A stretch of 64,000 bases of DNA from Mucilaginibacter cryoferens. GTDB taxonomy: Bacteria; Bacteroidota; Bacteroidia; Sphingobacteriales; Sphingobacteriaceae. The notes under the pieces were generated by a model. The model did no database searches, had not been told where the DNA came from, and was given only the letters and a program-made list of their open reading frames with translations. This document shows, in pieces, positions 35,901-43,798 of the stretch (its first letter is position 1; each line of letters opens with the position of its first letter). The stretch covers positions 100,046-164,045 of the forward strand of contig NZ_JACHCR010000015.1 in NCBI RefSeq assembly GCF_014205845.1. Reading direction: 5' to 3'. Made by a program: the position numbers and the translations under genes.

Positions 35901-36608
35901 CTCGTTAGTATGGATGGTAGAAATGGCGCCGGTTACAGATTCTTTCTTTTGAATACCGTAACCTACAACTACAACCTCATTAAGGCCTTGTTGTGTATCT
36001 TCTAATACTACGTTTAGTTCCGACCGGCCGTTAAGCGCTACCTCTTTGGTGGTAAAGCCAATAAACGAGAAGGTTAAAACAGCGTTGGGGTCAGATACAT
36101 TAATGGCATAGGTACCATCGGTACTGGTTACGGCTATTGTTTTTCCACCTTTTTCCTTAACGGTTACACCCGGTACCGGCAAACCTAGTTTATCGGTTAT
36201 TTTACCGGTTACTCTTTTAGGAGGAGCATTGTTGTTTTGATTAGCTAATTTTTTTTGGATGAGTATGGTTTTATCTTCAATAGAGTAAGTTAAAGCCTGT
36301 TTACCCATACACGCGTCCATGACCTGGCTTATGGTAGCATTGCTCAGATCAACCGTAACCGGCCTGGCTAACTTAATATCGTCTGAGTTGTATAAGAAAT
36401 CGTAACTGGTTTGATTTCTTATCTCTTCAAAAACTTCTTTTAAAGTAGCTTGTTTAACTTTTAAGGTAACCCGCTGCGCATACGTAGCAGCCGTAACCTG
36501 TAAAAAAGTTGCAGTAAGCAAAATAAGAGTTAGCTTCATAATAAGCACAGGTTTATATAGGCGCCCACGTTGTTTGCCGCAAGTAAATGCAGTAAAATTT
36601 TTATACAT
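32997..36608 (-). CDS. SusC/RagA-type transporter with STN signalling domain (first pair)
   Basis: A 1203-aa TonB-dependent transducer. After a signal peptide (cut near residue 44, TYAQ) residues about 48-118 form an STN domain (LKEVFEEIRNQTSYDFLYN), which contacts FecR to switch the cognate sigma factor on. Next come the carboxypeptidase-like domain (VTGKITDKLGLPVPGVTVKE), a TonB box (LNEVVVVGYG), the plug (VLKDASATAVYGVRGANGV) and the barrel ending in YNIGLNVNF. FecR and the ECF sigma gene lie directly upstream. It starts the four-gene import module of the locus. The N-terminal extension before the signal peptide is long; the start could be at residue 24 (MKLTLILL). Confidence 0.94.
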   Translation of the reverse strand: MYKNFTAFTCGKQRGRLYKPVLIMKLTLILLTATFLQVTAATYAQRVTLKVKQATLKEVFEEIRNQTSYDFLYNSDDIKLARPVTVDLSNATISQVMDACMGKQALTYSIEDKTILIQKKLANQNNNAPPKRVTGKITDKLGLPVPGVTVKEKGGKTIAVTSTDGTYAINVSDPNAVLTFSFIGFTTKEVALNGRSELNVVLEDTQQGLNEVVVVGYGIQKKESVTGAISTIHTNELTQSPVANLSNALAGRLSGLTAIQTSGKPGDDNSTLYIRGVGTYTGQTAPLIMVDGIVRDSYADIDANEVESISVLKDASATAVYGVRGANGVILITTKRGKEGAPKVSATAQTAISEFARLPNFVNSYQYASLLNEQSYENYWIQHSKDADITTWSDFAQKRDANWVKEATIYYSPEDLKYYQNAHTPTLANGQTNPYYDPYEHPDQDWKKQIFKRFAPQTQYNANISGGTESVKYFVSLGYLTQGGLFNTSYMPFSDEMEFKKKRYNLRGNLDFDVNKNFRVSVDISTQFVTITGMDNDGYTWQKRILWSSPLGSPGIINGKFVVPFSNQNDQLNPLYAIASSNNYNITNNSTLNSAIRLSHKLDFITEGLSVNAKGAYDSYFSSRTGGGYKPLLYGVRANPNGNKLDPILVQLNDDTPPQRWSDWNNGKWRKVYGEFSINYNRTFDKKHTVTGLILYNAEKKYDPNLAYDLPHAYLGVAGRVTYAYDNRYFAEYNMGYNGSENFPEGKRFGFLPAYSLGWVASNESFFPKNDYVTYFKVRGSLGKVGNDNIVIPGSNNVSARYLYLPDTWQYGQGYNNGGGYTFGTLSNQNTIKGAYENVIGNPNVTWETATKSNIGVEAHLFNDRVTLVFDHYNEHRINILSYKGTVPAIVQATLPPYNLGEVKNWGNELEITYNSTPGKFTWWVKGNASTNKNKIIFQDEAIVPGLEYQAATGNPINQPLMLKADGLYTSWAQLYKIDPNGNPILSSPVLALNAAGKPYNNAAGKPVYQKDLGYAGAAVQPGEIKLEDVNGDGVINEKDYVRTGKTDIPELSYGFSFGFSYKGFDFSALLQGVAGVAKYANSTIHFNKQQSLFEVDENRFTQARYDAGERIDFPIAAYNQAASYNTFFLKNTSYTRLKNMEIGYTFKPAFLKKAGIRSARLYVNGANLYTWSPNKIWGDPENLGYVGYPLTKTYNIGLNVNF

Positions 36609-36669
36609 TTGAATGTCAGTTTATTAATAAAGTGGTTGTATTCGCTGCAATTAGTTTCATTATCTGGCA

Positions 36670-36714
36670 CAGCCGCACGCGGCTGAAGCCAGGGGCGGTC
36701 TGAAACGCTCCTGG
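36670..36714. promoter_or_regulatory. Two adjacent hairpins between fecR and susC
   Basis: CAGCCGC/GCGGCTG (36670-36685) and CCAGGGGCG/CGCTCCTGG (36689-36714) form neighbouring stems in the 159-bp gap between the FecR stop and the SusC start. Neither is followed by a U-run on the gene strand, so they may stabilise or attenuate the mRNA. The second ECF/FecR unit at 58671-58724 has a similar two-hairpin gap. Confidence 0.4.
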
Positions 36715-36767
36715 TTTTCTTTTTTTATACAGATAATTACTGGTATTGAATAAGAAGGGATGTAAAA

Positions 36768-37970
36768 CTATTCCATAACAGTAACCCTCCTTCCATTGAT
36801 CTTAAAGTGAACTTTCCCAATTTTTTCCAGATTTTTGAGCAACTCGTTTATGCCCTTGGTGCGGTAAAATGTACCTCCGAAGTTTTGGCTAGCTATGGTT
36901 CCTTTTTGCTCCACATCCACATCGTACCAACGCGATACCTTTTTCATGATGGTGGTGATGTTATCATCATTAAATATAAAGTAGCCGTTTTTCCAGGCCA
37001 TTACTTCGTTAGTATTAGCCTGCGAAACCCTGATCATATCGGTACCATTGTTTATTTGGGCCTGCTGACCCGGCTTTAGTAAACTTTGGCTGTTATTTTT
37101 ACTTACCTGCACCGATCCTTCCAGCAAAGTAGCCGTAACTTCATCATCATCGGCATAAGCCGAAATATTGAAATGCGTGCCGAGTACCTTCACCTGCGCA
37201 TTGTTACTGGTAACATAAAAAGGCTTGTCTTTATTTTTAGCCACTTCAAAGTAAGCCTCACCGGTAAGCTTTACACGCCTGTCGTTAGCGGCAAACTCAA
37301 CAGGATAACTTAAAGATGAGGCAGAGTTTAGCCATACATGAGTACCATCTGGCAATACTACCTGGTACTCGCCGCCACGCGGCGTTGATAGGGTATTGTA
37401 TACTAAAGTATTATCTATCACTTTAACTTTGGTATTATCGGGCAGGGCATCGTAAACCAATTTGCCATTGGCAACCTTGTTTACCTGTACTTTGCCCGCT
37501 TGTGCAAGTGTACCATTGGCTTTATTATCTAACACAATGGTATTGCCATTGGCCAAGGTTAAAACCGCCTTGTTGCTGCCCGGTAAAATTTGCGACGATT
37601 TGATAACAGCTACTTCATTTGTATTATTAACATCCTTGCGCTTATTTATGAAGTAAAAACCAACGGCGCCAAACAACATAATAATAGCCGCAACTTTAGC
37701 CAATTTTCTAAACAGGTTTATAATGCGTGGTTTACCTGTTGCAACAGAGCCGTTAAACCTCGAATCGGCTTTTATATTAGCCAACACTTTACGGGCCTGG
37801 GTTTGGTTAAAATCCGGATCTTCATCCAGCTTTAACAGATCTTCATCAACAACATCAGCCACGGCGCCGGGATTATTTTTCAGATAAGTAAGCAGTTCTG
37901 TACAATCAGCCCTGCTAATGGTATCATCAAAATACTGCTGAAGCAAATACTTTAGCCTGTTGTTGTTCAT
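36768..37970 (-). CDS. FecR-family anti-sigma factor
   Basis: A 400-aa inner-membrane protein that holds the ECF sigma factor and relays the signal from the STN domain of SusC. Residues 1-85 are the cytoplasmic anti-sigma part, about 90-108 the membrane helix (VAAIIMLFGAVGFYFI), about 190-285 the FecR domain (TPRGGEYQVVLPDGTHVWLN, then VKLTGEAYFEVAK) and the last 90 the DUF4974 domain (VSRWYDVDVEQKG). It lies 281 bp downstream of the sigma gene and 159 bp before the STN-type SusC. Confidence 0.93.
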   Translation of the reverse strand: MNNNRLKYLLQQYFDDTISRADCTELLTYLKNNPGAVADVVDEDLLKLDEDPDFNQTQARKVLANIKADSRFNGSVATGKPRIINLFRKLAKVAAIIMLFGAVGFYFINKRKDVNNTNEVAVIKSSQILPGSNKAVLTLANGNTIVLDNKANGTLAQAGKVQVNKVANGKLVYDALPDNTKVKVIDNTLVYNTLSTPRGGEYQVVLPDGTHVWLNSASSLSYPVEFAANDRRVKLTGEAYFEVAKNKDKPFYVTSNNAQVKVLGTHFNISAYADDDEVTATLLEGSVQVSKNNSQSLLKPGQQAQINNGTDMIRVSQANTNEVMAWKNGYFIFNDDNITTIMKKVSRWYDVDVEQKGTIASQNFGGTFYRTKGINELLKNLEKIGKVHFKINGRRVTVME

Positions 37971-38251
37971 ATAATTGGTTTATAAAGGATGCCCGGAAGG
38001 GCTTAATTATGTAGAGAACACGCAGAAAGAGCGATAGGACTAGTAAGCAACAAACTTTCTTTTGAGTATGTGTAGATTTTAAAATAGCATTGAGCTGCAA
38101 TATGCCTATCAGCCGGCATGATAGCAAGAAACAAAGGGTTTAGTTAACGCACTTTTGAAAAGTGGCTACATAACCATGCTACAAGAAAACACGCCGGGAT
38201 TATATACCTGCCCTTGTTTTACATACAGTCATAAAATTAACTATAGCAGCC

Positions 38252-38839
38252 CTACAAACTGCTAACCCCAAAAAACAAAGCCAGAAAATAGATCAGATCT
38301 GAATACTGAAGTTGTGATTTTAGGGTTTTGAGGGCCTCAACCATGTGGTTTTTTACGGTATTGGGTGAAATATGCAGCTGATCGGCAATTTCTTTATGGG
38401 TAAGGTGCTCTACCCTGCTTAGCCTGAAAATAAGTTGCTGTTGTTTAGGGAGCTTATTGATGATCTGCTCGGCAAATTGCTCCAGATCATGCATTAATAC
38501 ATCTTCTTCGGTATTGTTATGTGCAGTTGTAATGTGATTGATGAGCTGTTCGGTAAGTTGCCGCGACTGGCAAATTTGCCTTAGGGCATTTAACGAAAGC
38601 CTTTTGGCAATTACATATAAGTATAGCCAGATATTACCCTCGGGATTTAGTTTTTGGCGGCTCAGCCATAGGTTCAAAAAACATTCCTGAACAATTTCTT
38701 CGCTTTGTTCAGCATCTTTTAAAAACCTGAATGCCAACCTGTAAACTTTACTACAATATGTTTCATAGATCATATCAAACGCAGACTCATCGCCTGCAAT
38801 CAATTGCTGAATGTAATTGCTGTTAATTTCCTTATGCAC
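38252..38839 (-). CDS. ECF-type RNA polymerase sigma factor (first unit)
   Basis: A 195-aa sigma-70 family member. Region 2 spans about 20-90 (FDMIYETYCSKVYRLAFRFL, EEIVQECFLNLWLSR) and region 4 about 125-180 (LPKQQQLIFRLSRVEHLTHK, IADQLHISPNTVKNHMVEAL). The hydrophobic C-terminal tail (YFLALFFGVSSL) is common in Bacteroidota members. It should direct transcription of the SusC operon once FecR releases it. Its own promoter region carries a spaced direct repeat (38909-38930). Confidence 0.93.
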   Translation of the reverse strand: MHKEINSNYIQQLIAGDESAFDMIYETYCSKVYRLAFRFLKDAEQSEEIVQECFLNLWLSRQKLNPEGNIWLYLYVIAKRLSLNALRQICQSRQLTEQLINHITTAHNNTEEDVLMHDLEQFAEQIINKLPKQQQLIFRLSRVEHLTHKEIADQLHISPNTVKNHMVEALKTLKSQLQYSDLIYFLALFFGVSSL

Positions 38840-39209
38840 TTTTAGGGGTTATAATTGGTGCCTAAATATAAAGAGTAAAATTTCGAAAATCATAACATAA
38901 AATTAAAGTAGTGGTATTGTAGTGGTACCAACAACTATAATTTACGCGCTATGCAGAACAAAACACATATACGTAACAAACTAATTTACAGACACTTTAT
39001 CAAAAGCACCTAGAAATTTTATTTATATTTTCACTACCATAAAACAAATCGAAAAAAAATTCGTTTGTCGGCCGATTTGAGGAACATAGGCTATTGGCCA
39101 ATAAGGAACTTACTAAATTAAAAGGCTGTATTCTGCTGCGGAGGCGCATTGTAATATAATGATAACAGCAGGCGGCAACCGGTAATATTGCCGCCGCTGA
39201 TATCATCGC
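38840..39209. other. Intergenic region between GH106 and sigma genes
   Basis: This 370-bp AT-rich stretch includes the TAGTGGTA direct repeat near the sigma promoter and, next to the GH106 stop, a hairpin GGCGGCAA/TTGCCGCC (39171-39195) that lacks a U-run. On the minus strand TATATTTA occurs about 45 bp before the sigma ATG as a weak -7 candidate. No coding signal is convincing. Confidence 0.5.
38909..38930 (-). promoter_or_regulatory. Direct repeat TAGTGGTA spaced one helical turn
   Basis: TAGTGGTA occurs at 38909-38916 and 38920-38927, 11 bp apart, and the second copy runs into the palindrome TGGTACCA (38923-38930). It lies about 70-90 bp upstream of the sigma start. The spacing fits cooperative binding of a regulator on one DNA face. 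Confidence 0.4.
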
Positions 39210-42200
39210 TTAATAAGTTACCATACTTATGTTAACCGGCCCGGTAAGCCCCGATGGTTGCGGGTTACTTGTTTCGGTATACGGGTTTACATTTGTCCAG
39301 GTTTTTCGCTCACTGGCAGGTAGCTTACTATCGCCAATGAGGCGGTTTACCCAGGTGTTTACCACCGTAACATCAATGGTGTTTATGCCGGGTTTCACAG
39401 CACTGGTAACATCCAGCTGGTAAGGCGCTGTCCACACCCCGCCAACATCTACCCCATTTATTTTCACTTTTGCCATGGCTTTAACGGCACCAAGGTTAAG
39501 CAATAGATGCTGACCTTTAACAGGTTTAATACCATTAAATGTGCTGTGGTAAACCGCGTGGCCCGAAAAATATTTAATGCTATCCTCTGGCCTTTGTGTC
39601 CAATCGGTAAGCTTATCAAATACTACCGGCTGTGCCGGGCCCCATCTTTTACTATCGAAAGTAACTGTCCAGGGCTTGTTTAGTTTAGCTATATTTTTCC
39701 CTTCGGGGAAGTTTACATCAACATCGGGTTTGGTGCTTACCTGGCTATCTTTTCTGAAGATGATGAAACCGCTCTGATAAGCCGCTAATTTAAGCGGCAC
39801 CTCTGTAACATCGCTGCTTTGCCGGTACGCTGGCAGGTTGCGGGCAGCACCTGTTACCGCATCCCATAATTCGGGCATTTTTCCGTGAACCCTGAAGGCT
39901 GCATTAATCTCAATTGTTTTATCGGTTTGGTTGGATACAAAATAAATATCGCCACCATCTATTTTACGGTGAATAAACAAGGCTTCGTCATCCTTATCAA
40001 ATTTACAATCGGGTATTACTTTTAACAGATCAAGCGCCTGTTGCATATTCATCCCGTTAATTACCAGTCCCTTGCCAAAATGATGTGTTTTAATGTTTGA
40101 ACCATCAATATCGCCCCAAAGCTCTGCAGCCAGTTTTTGTACTTCGCTATCGGCGACTCCATAATTTTGTAAACCTGGCGACCGTTTTGGCGCAGGCCCC
40201 AATATGGTTAACCCCTGCGCTACCAATTGCTTTATTTTTTGCAGTAATTGCGGCCGCATGGTTTCCAGTTTGGGTAGTACCAGTATTTTATAGGCCATAC
40301 CGCCTGGCAATACTAGTTTACCATCTGCCACGGTAGCACGCTCATTTAATATTTCGGCGTTGATATAATCGAAAGAATAACCTTTAGGCAACTCGGGGTC
40401 GCGCACACCCGTCATTTTAGGTGCATCTTCGCCTATAAAGTAGGCCGCATCGGCAACGTACTTACCCTGGCGCAGCATATAATTACATCGCTTTAAATAT
40501 TGCGTAAACATATCCATATCGTAAAACCAGGTATTTAGCCGGTTAAACTCGTTAGAGAAACCGGCGTTAACACCGGGCACTTTATCCTCATACGGCTGCT
40601 CAATATATACGTGTAAAAGGGTATTGTTTATCCCCTCAGTAAAAAAACGGTCGCCCCGTTGTTTCATCATGGCCGGGTAGCGCGAGTAAGCCCCTCCCCC
40701 ACAGGTAAAAGACTCGGCCGATACCTTGTTTTTACCATAGATATGTGCGCATGACGATGCCGCCCGGTTTTCGATATTACCCAGGTCGCCCTCGCTCCAA
40801 AACTCCCCGCCTACCTCGTCAGACTGCCCCCCGTATTGCAAAAACTCTCCCGGAAAACCCCAGTGACCATAATTTTCGAGCCAGGTGGTTAAGCCGTTTT
40901 TATGACTCACCTCTCTTAAGCCTGCAACATATTGGTAAGCAACTTCATCGGCAATAAAGCGGCGCATATCCCATAAAAAACGATCGGAGATATCTTCGCT
41001 ACCCACCACATTACCACTCATTACCGGGATGTATGGTGTGGGATCGTACCCAAATGCCGTTTTAAACTTTTTCGAAAGTTCGTCGGTCCAGTTTTGGCCT
41101 CCGGTTTCGTAGCTGTCTTCTACCGTAACTTTAAAACACTTGCGGTCGGCCACCGGGATGCGGCGAAGTATCTCACCCAAAAAAGCATTAAAATGCTCGG
41201 CAATATGCTTTTTGCTCATTTTATCGGTCTCCAGCCCACGCCCCTCTGGTGATGCCGGGCCATTCATTACCTGCGTAGGCGTCATTCCACTACGCATAAT
41301 TACCCAATTGCCCGCAGGTACATTCCATTTTAAAGTACCATCGGCGGCCAGGTATTTTGAAATATCGATAACCTTTTGCGGATCTATCACATAACGCTCA
41401 TCATCAACCGCAGGCTGCACGGGCCACTGGTACTCTTTCCAATACGGAAAAGGTGTTTGAAACATTTTAGCCAGTGTTTTTTCGATGTAATTTTCTACCA
41501 CCGGCCGGGCAGATAATTTTAATTCGGCAATAGCGCTATGTTCGCTCCCGTTACTAAAAACTATCCGGAAGCCTTTAGCGGTGGTGGCAGGGATAGATAC
41601 CGTGGCTGGTCCGTATGGATTGAAACCAACATTTAACTCGCTGTTACTTCTGTCAACCACAAAGTGCTTAATGGTTTTATAGCTACCATCAATATCGGCC
41701 TGAATATCTCCCTCAAACCGCATAGCTGTTTTAGCAGGATATATGGTTAAACCACGTGCAGTAAATGAAGCACTTGCTTTAATATCTACAGTGAAAATTT
41801 TATTAACCGGCAGTTGCAATACCGTGCTTTCTTTTCCATCCATAATGCTGGTTACATTATCAACCTCCGGCGAAGAAGTGATAGCTGGCTTAAGATCGCC
41901 AATGGTAGCGTTATTACCTTCGGGAGCCGGGTAGGCAATTACATTAACATCCTGAAACTGGGCGGCCGGTTTTTCGAGTTTTTGATTAAAAAGGTATGGG
42001 CCCTTAACTTCCTCAACCGATGAGGCAAGGTAGCGCATTGCCTGCTCTGGCTTTACCCAGGGGCCGCCAGATTGACTCCAACCCGGGCCATTAAATATGC
42101 CTATATCAATACCTAGCTTCGTGGCTGTTTTAAGCGCCGTATGCAAAATATCCCACCATTCGGCAGAAAACAATTTAACCTTACCGTAGGCGGTTTCGGG

Positions 42201-42467
42201 AATGCCGATATTACCTATAAACGCACGGTTGATGCCAACCTTCTTCATCGATTCCAAATCTTTTATAACCCCTGCCTTAGAAATATTATCAGACATCCAA
42301 TACCAGTACACACTGGTTTGAATAGAATCTGGCGGGGTTTTAAACCCCGAATACAAACTACCTGTTTTTTGTGCCGGTTTTACCTGAGCCACAGTATTTG
42401 GGCTAACAGCCAGCAAAGCGCCAACGGTTAATAATAAGTTGAATACGTTTTTATAGATATACTGCAT
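39210..42467 (-). CDS. GH106-type glycoside hydrolase (alpha-L-rhamnosidase family)
   Basis: A 1085-aa secreted enzyme (signal peptide ending near residue 27, NTVAQ). The catalytic domain opens with SVYWYWMSDNISKAGVIKDL and GINRAFIGNIG and has the conserved GPGWSQSGGPWV. The family-like acidic motif TVEDSYETGGQNWTD lies near residue 450 and probably holds an active-site glutamate. The C-terminal part is a beta-sandwich resembling a GH2-type sugar-binding domain (GGVWTAPYQLDVTSAVKPG). GH106 enzymes remove alpha-L-rhamnose from pectic rhamnogalacturonans and from rhamnosides. It lies upstream of the sigma/FecR/SusCD genes and, on context, acts on the glycan that they import. Confidence 0.87.
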   Translation of the reverse strand: MQYIYKNVFNLLLTVGALLAVSPNTVAQVKPAQKTGSLYSGFKTPPDSIQTSVYWYWMSDNISKAGVIKDLESMKKVGINRAFIGNIGIPETAYGKVKLFSAEWWDILHTALKTATKLGIDIGIFNGPGWSQSGGPWVKPEQAMRYLASSVEEVKGPYLFNQKLEKPAAQFQDVNVIAYPAPEGNNATIGDLKPAITSSPEVDNVTSIMDGKESTVLQLPVNKIFTVDIKASASFTARGLTIYPAKTAMRFEGDIQADIDGSYKTIKHFVVDRSNSELNVGFNPYGPATVSIPATTAKGFRIVFSNGSEHSAIAELKLSARPVVENYIEKTLAKMFQTPFPYWKEYQWPVQPAVDDERYVIDPQKVIDISKYLAADGTLKWNVPAGNWVIMRSGMTPTQVMNGPASPEGRGLETDKMSKKHIAEHFNAFLGEILRRIPVADRKCFKVTVEDSYETGGQNWTDELSKKFKTAFGYDPTPYIPVMSGNVVGSEDISDRFLWDMRRFIADEVAYQYVAGLREVSHKNGLTTWLENYGHWGFPGEFLQYGGQSDEVGGEFWSEGDLGNIENRAASSCAHIYGKNKVSAESFTCGGGAYSRYPAMMKQRGDRFFTEGINNTLLHVYIEQPYEDKVPGVNAGFSNEFNRLNTWFYDMDMFTQYLKRCNYMLRQGKYVADAAYFIGEDAPKMTGVRDPELPKGYSFDYINAEILNERATVADGKLVLPGGMAYKILVLPKLETMRPQLLQKIKQLVAQGLTILGPAPKRSPGLQNYGVADSEVQKLAAELWGDIDGSNIKTHHFGKGLVINGMNMQQALDLLKVIPDCKFDKDDEALFIHRKIDGGDIYFVSNQTDKTIEINAAFRVHGKMPELWDAVTGAARNLPAYRQSSDVTEVPLKLAAYQSGFIIFRKDSQVSTKPDVDVNFPEGKNIAKLNKPWTVTFDSKRWGPAQPVVFDKLTDWTQRPEDSIKYFSGHAVYHSTFNGIKPVKGQHLLLNLGAVKAMAKVKINGVDVGGVWTAPYQLDVTSAVKPGINTIDVTVVNTWVNRLIGDSKLPASERKTWTNVNPYTETSNPQPSGLTGPVNISMVTY

Positions 42468-42543
42468 TGCAATGCGGGTAAGGTGTTTATAATAATTTTA
42501 TGTTTACTTATTTTGACTTAAACGCAACAGGCTGCATAAAAAG

Positions 42544-42565
42544 CGTAGCACAAAATAGTGCTACG
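42544..42565. promoter_or_regulatory. Hairpin in the GH106/GH11 divergent region
   Basis: Perfect 8-bp arms CGTAGCAC / GTGCTACG with a 6-nt loop, about 77 bp upstream of the GH106 ATG. No gene ends here, so it is unlikely to be an ordinary terminator; it could be an operator or a leader structure. Confidence 0.4.
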
Positions 42566-42714
42566 TTTAAGCATGAAACTATTAGCGGTTTATAATTAGG
42601 CTATTTTAGGTCATTAAAGCAGGTTTGGCAACCTGCTCTGTCTGCTTGTTTTCAACTATGCTAAATGGGGTTATTGTGAGGAGTATTCAAACCCGCTGTG
42701 ATTAAACCAGAATA

Positions 42715-42730
42715 GCGCAATCAATTGCAC
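42715..42730 (+). promoter_or_regulatory. LacI-type operator, distal copy upstream of the xylanase gene
   Basis: GCGCAATCAATTGCAC contains 5-bp arms GCAAT/ATTGC. It shares its first eight bases (GCGCAATC) with the proximal copy at 42891-42898 and lies 176 bp upstream of it. A further AATCGATT is at 42742-42749. Confidence 0.45.
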
Positions 42731-42892
42731 AGTACATAGTAAATCGATTAATCTTTCAGGCGCATATTACTATAACCTTAAAACAGGGATTTTATTATCA
42801 TGAGGCATATTATTACCCAATAAGTCATTTTATTATTGTATAGTTTATGCATGCCGTTATTCATCGCCTGATATTTATTAATATTTTTTTGC

Positions 42893-42941
42893 GCAATCGA
42901 TTGTATTTCAATAAACACTTAGTTACATTTGATATAACTAA
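42893..42941 (+). promoter_or_regulatory. GH11 promoter with overlapping LacI-type operator
   Basis: TTG (42901-42903) and TACATTTG (42924-42931) are separated by 20 bp and match the Bacteroidota -33/-7 pattern. The palindrome CAATCGATTG (42894-42903) covers the -33 box. A second inverted repeat, TTAGTTA-N9-TAACTAA (42919-42941), brackets the -7 box. The ATG follows at 42959, so the leader is short. CAATCGATTG fits the centre of LacI-family operators, suggesting repression until sugar is present. Confidence 0.6.
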
Positions 42942-42958
42942 TTATAAATAAATTTTTT

Positions 42959-43708
42959 ATGAAAAAAATCAACTTCCTACCGGGAGTAGCCAGGAAGGTT
43001 ACTTTCGGGGCGGCGATCATTGCCTTCGCTGCAAGTTCATCAATGCTAACAAGCTGTAAAAAAGAAAGTGCGACGGTTCAAAAAGCCAGTTCATCGGAGC
43101 CGGTGCCGGTCGGCGAACGATCGAGCGGCTTTGTTAAAGACAACCTGCAGCCAAATTCTACCGGCACCAATAACGGCTTCTTTTGGTCGTTATATCAAGC
43201 GGGCGGCACAGCAAGTTTAACCAATGGGTCGGCAGGCAATTTCTCTATCAGCTACAGCAATGTTTCTGATGTGGTTGGCGGCAAAGGCTGGAATCCCGGA
43301 TCGGCCAGAAACATTGGCTACAATGTGGGCAGCCTTAGCGGCAGCTACAATTTTGTAGGCGTATACGGGTGGACAACCAGCCCACTTATAGAGTATTACG
43401 TTTGCGAACTGGGCTCTGTTGCGGCCGGCTCACAGGTAAATACCGTAAGCAGCGACGGCCATACCTACACTTTTTACAAACACCAGCAAGTAAGCCAGCC
43501 CTCTATTACAGGCACTGCAACTTTTTGGCAGTACTTAGATAACTGGGGAGGCTCATCAACAGGCTCAAACCATTCCATCAACATGGCCAACCACGTTAAC
43601 AATTGGGCAAGCAATGGCGGCCAGGGCTTTGGCAGCTACAATTACCAGATACTTGCTTTAGAAGCATATAGCGGCAAAAGCGGCTATGTAAACGCAACAG
43701 TGTGGTAA
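42959..43708 (+). CDS. GH11 endo-1,4-beta-xylanase, lipoprotein
   Basis: This enzyme cuts the xylan backbone internally. The 249-aa protein has a lipobox MLTSC (Cys33), so it is probably membrane-anchored, and a Ser-rich linker to about 68. The GH11 jelly-roll then follows closely: TNNGFFWSLYQAGGTASLTN, SNVSDVVGGKGWNPGS, VYGWTTSPLIEYYVCE with nucleophile Glu145, the thumb-like VSQPSITGTATFWQYL, and LALEAYSGKSG with acid/base Glu235. The catalytic domain is of normal length. The promoter is described separately. It stands at the head of a small cluster with a SUMF1-type lipoprotein 90 bp downstream. Confidence 0.9.
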   Translation: MKKINFLPGVARKVTFGAAIIAFAASSSMLTSCKKESATVQKASSSEPVPVGERSSGFVKDNLQPNSTGTNNGFFWSLYQAGGTASLTNGSAGNFSISYSNVSDVVGGKGWNPGSARNIGYNVGSLSGSYNFVGVYGWTTSPLIEYYVCELGSVAAGSQVNTVSSDGHTYTFYKHQQVSQPSITGTATFWQYLDNWGGSSTGSNHSINMANHVNNWASNGGQGFGSYNYQILALEAYSGKSGYVNATVW

Positions 43709-43798
43709 ACAACTAAATTATTTCACTTTATTAAGGCCGGTCGGTCTCGCAGCCGCCGGCTCTACTACATTTTTTCTACCAGTTTAACACACATATAT

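Larger units (their letters stand above)
42468..42958. other. Divergent promoter region between GH106 and GH11 genes
   Basis: This 491-bp region has no gene. It holds a hairpin CGTAGCAC/GTGCTACG (42544-42565), a LacI-type palindrome at 42715-42730, an AATCGATT at 42742-42749 and the GH11 promoter with its overlapping operator at 42893-42941. Confidence 0.6.
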
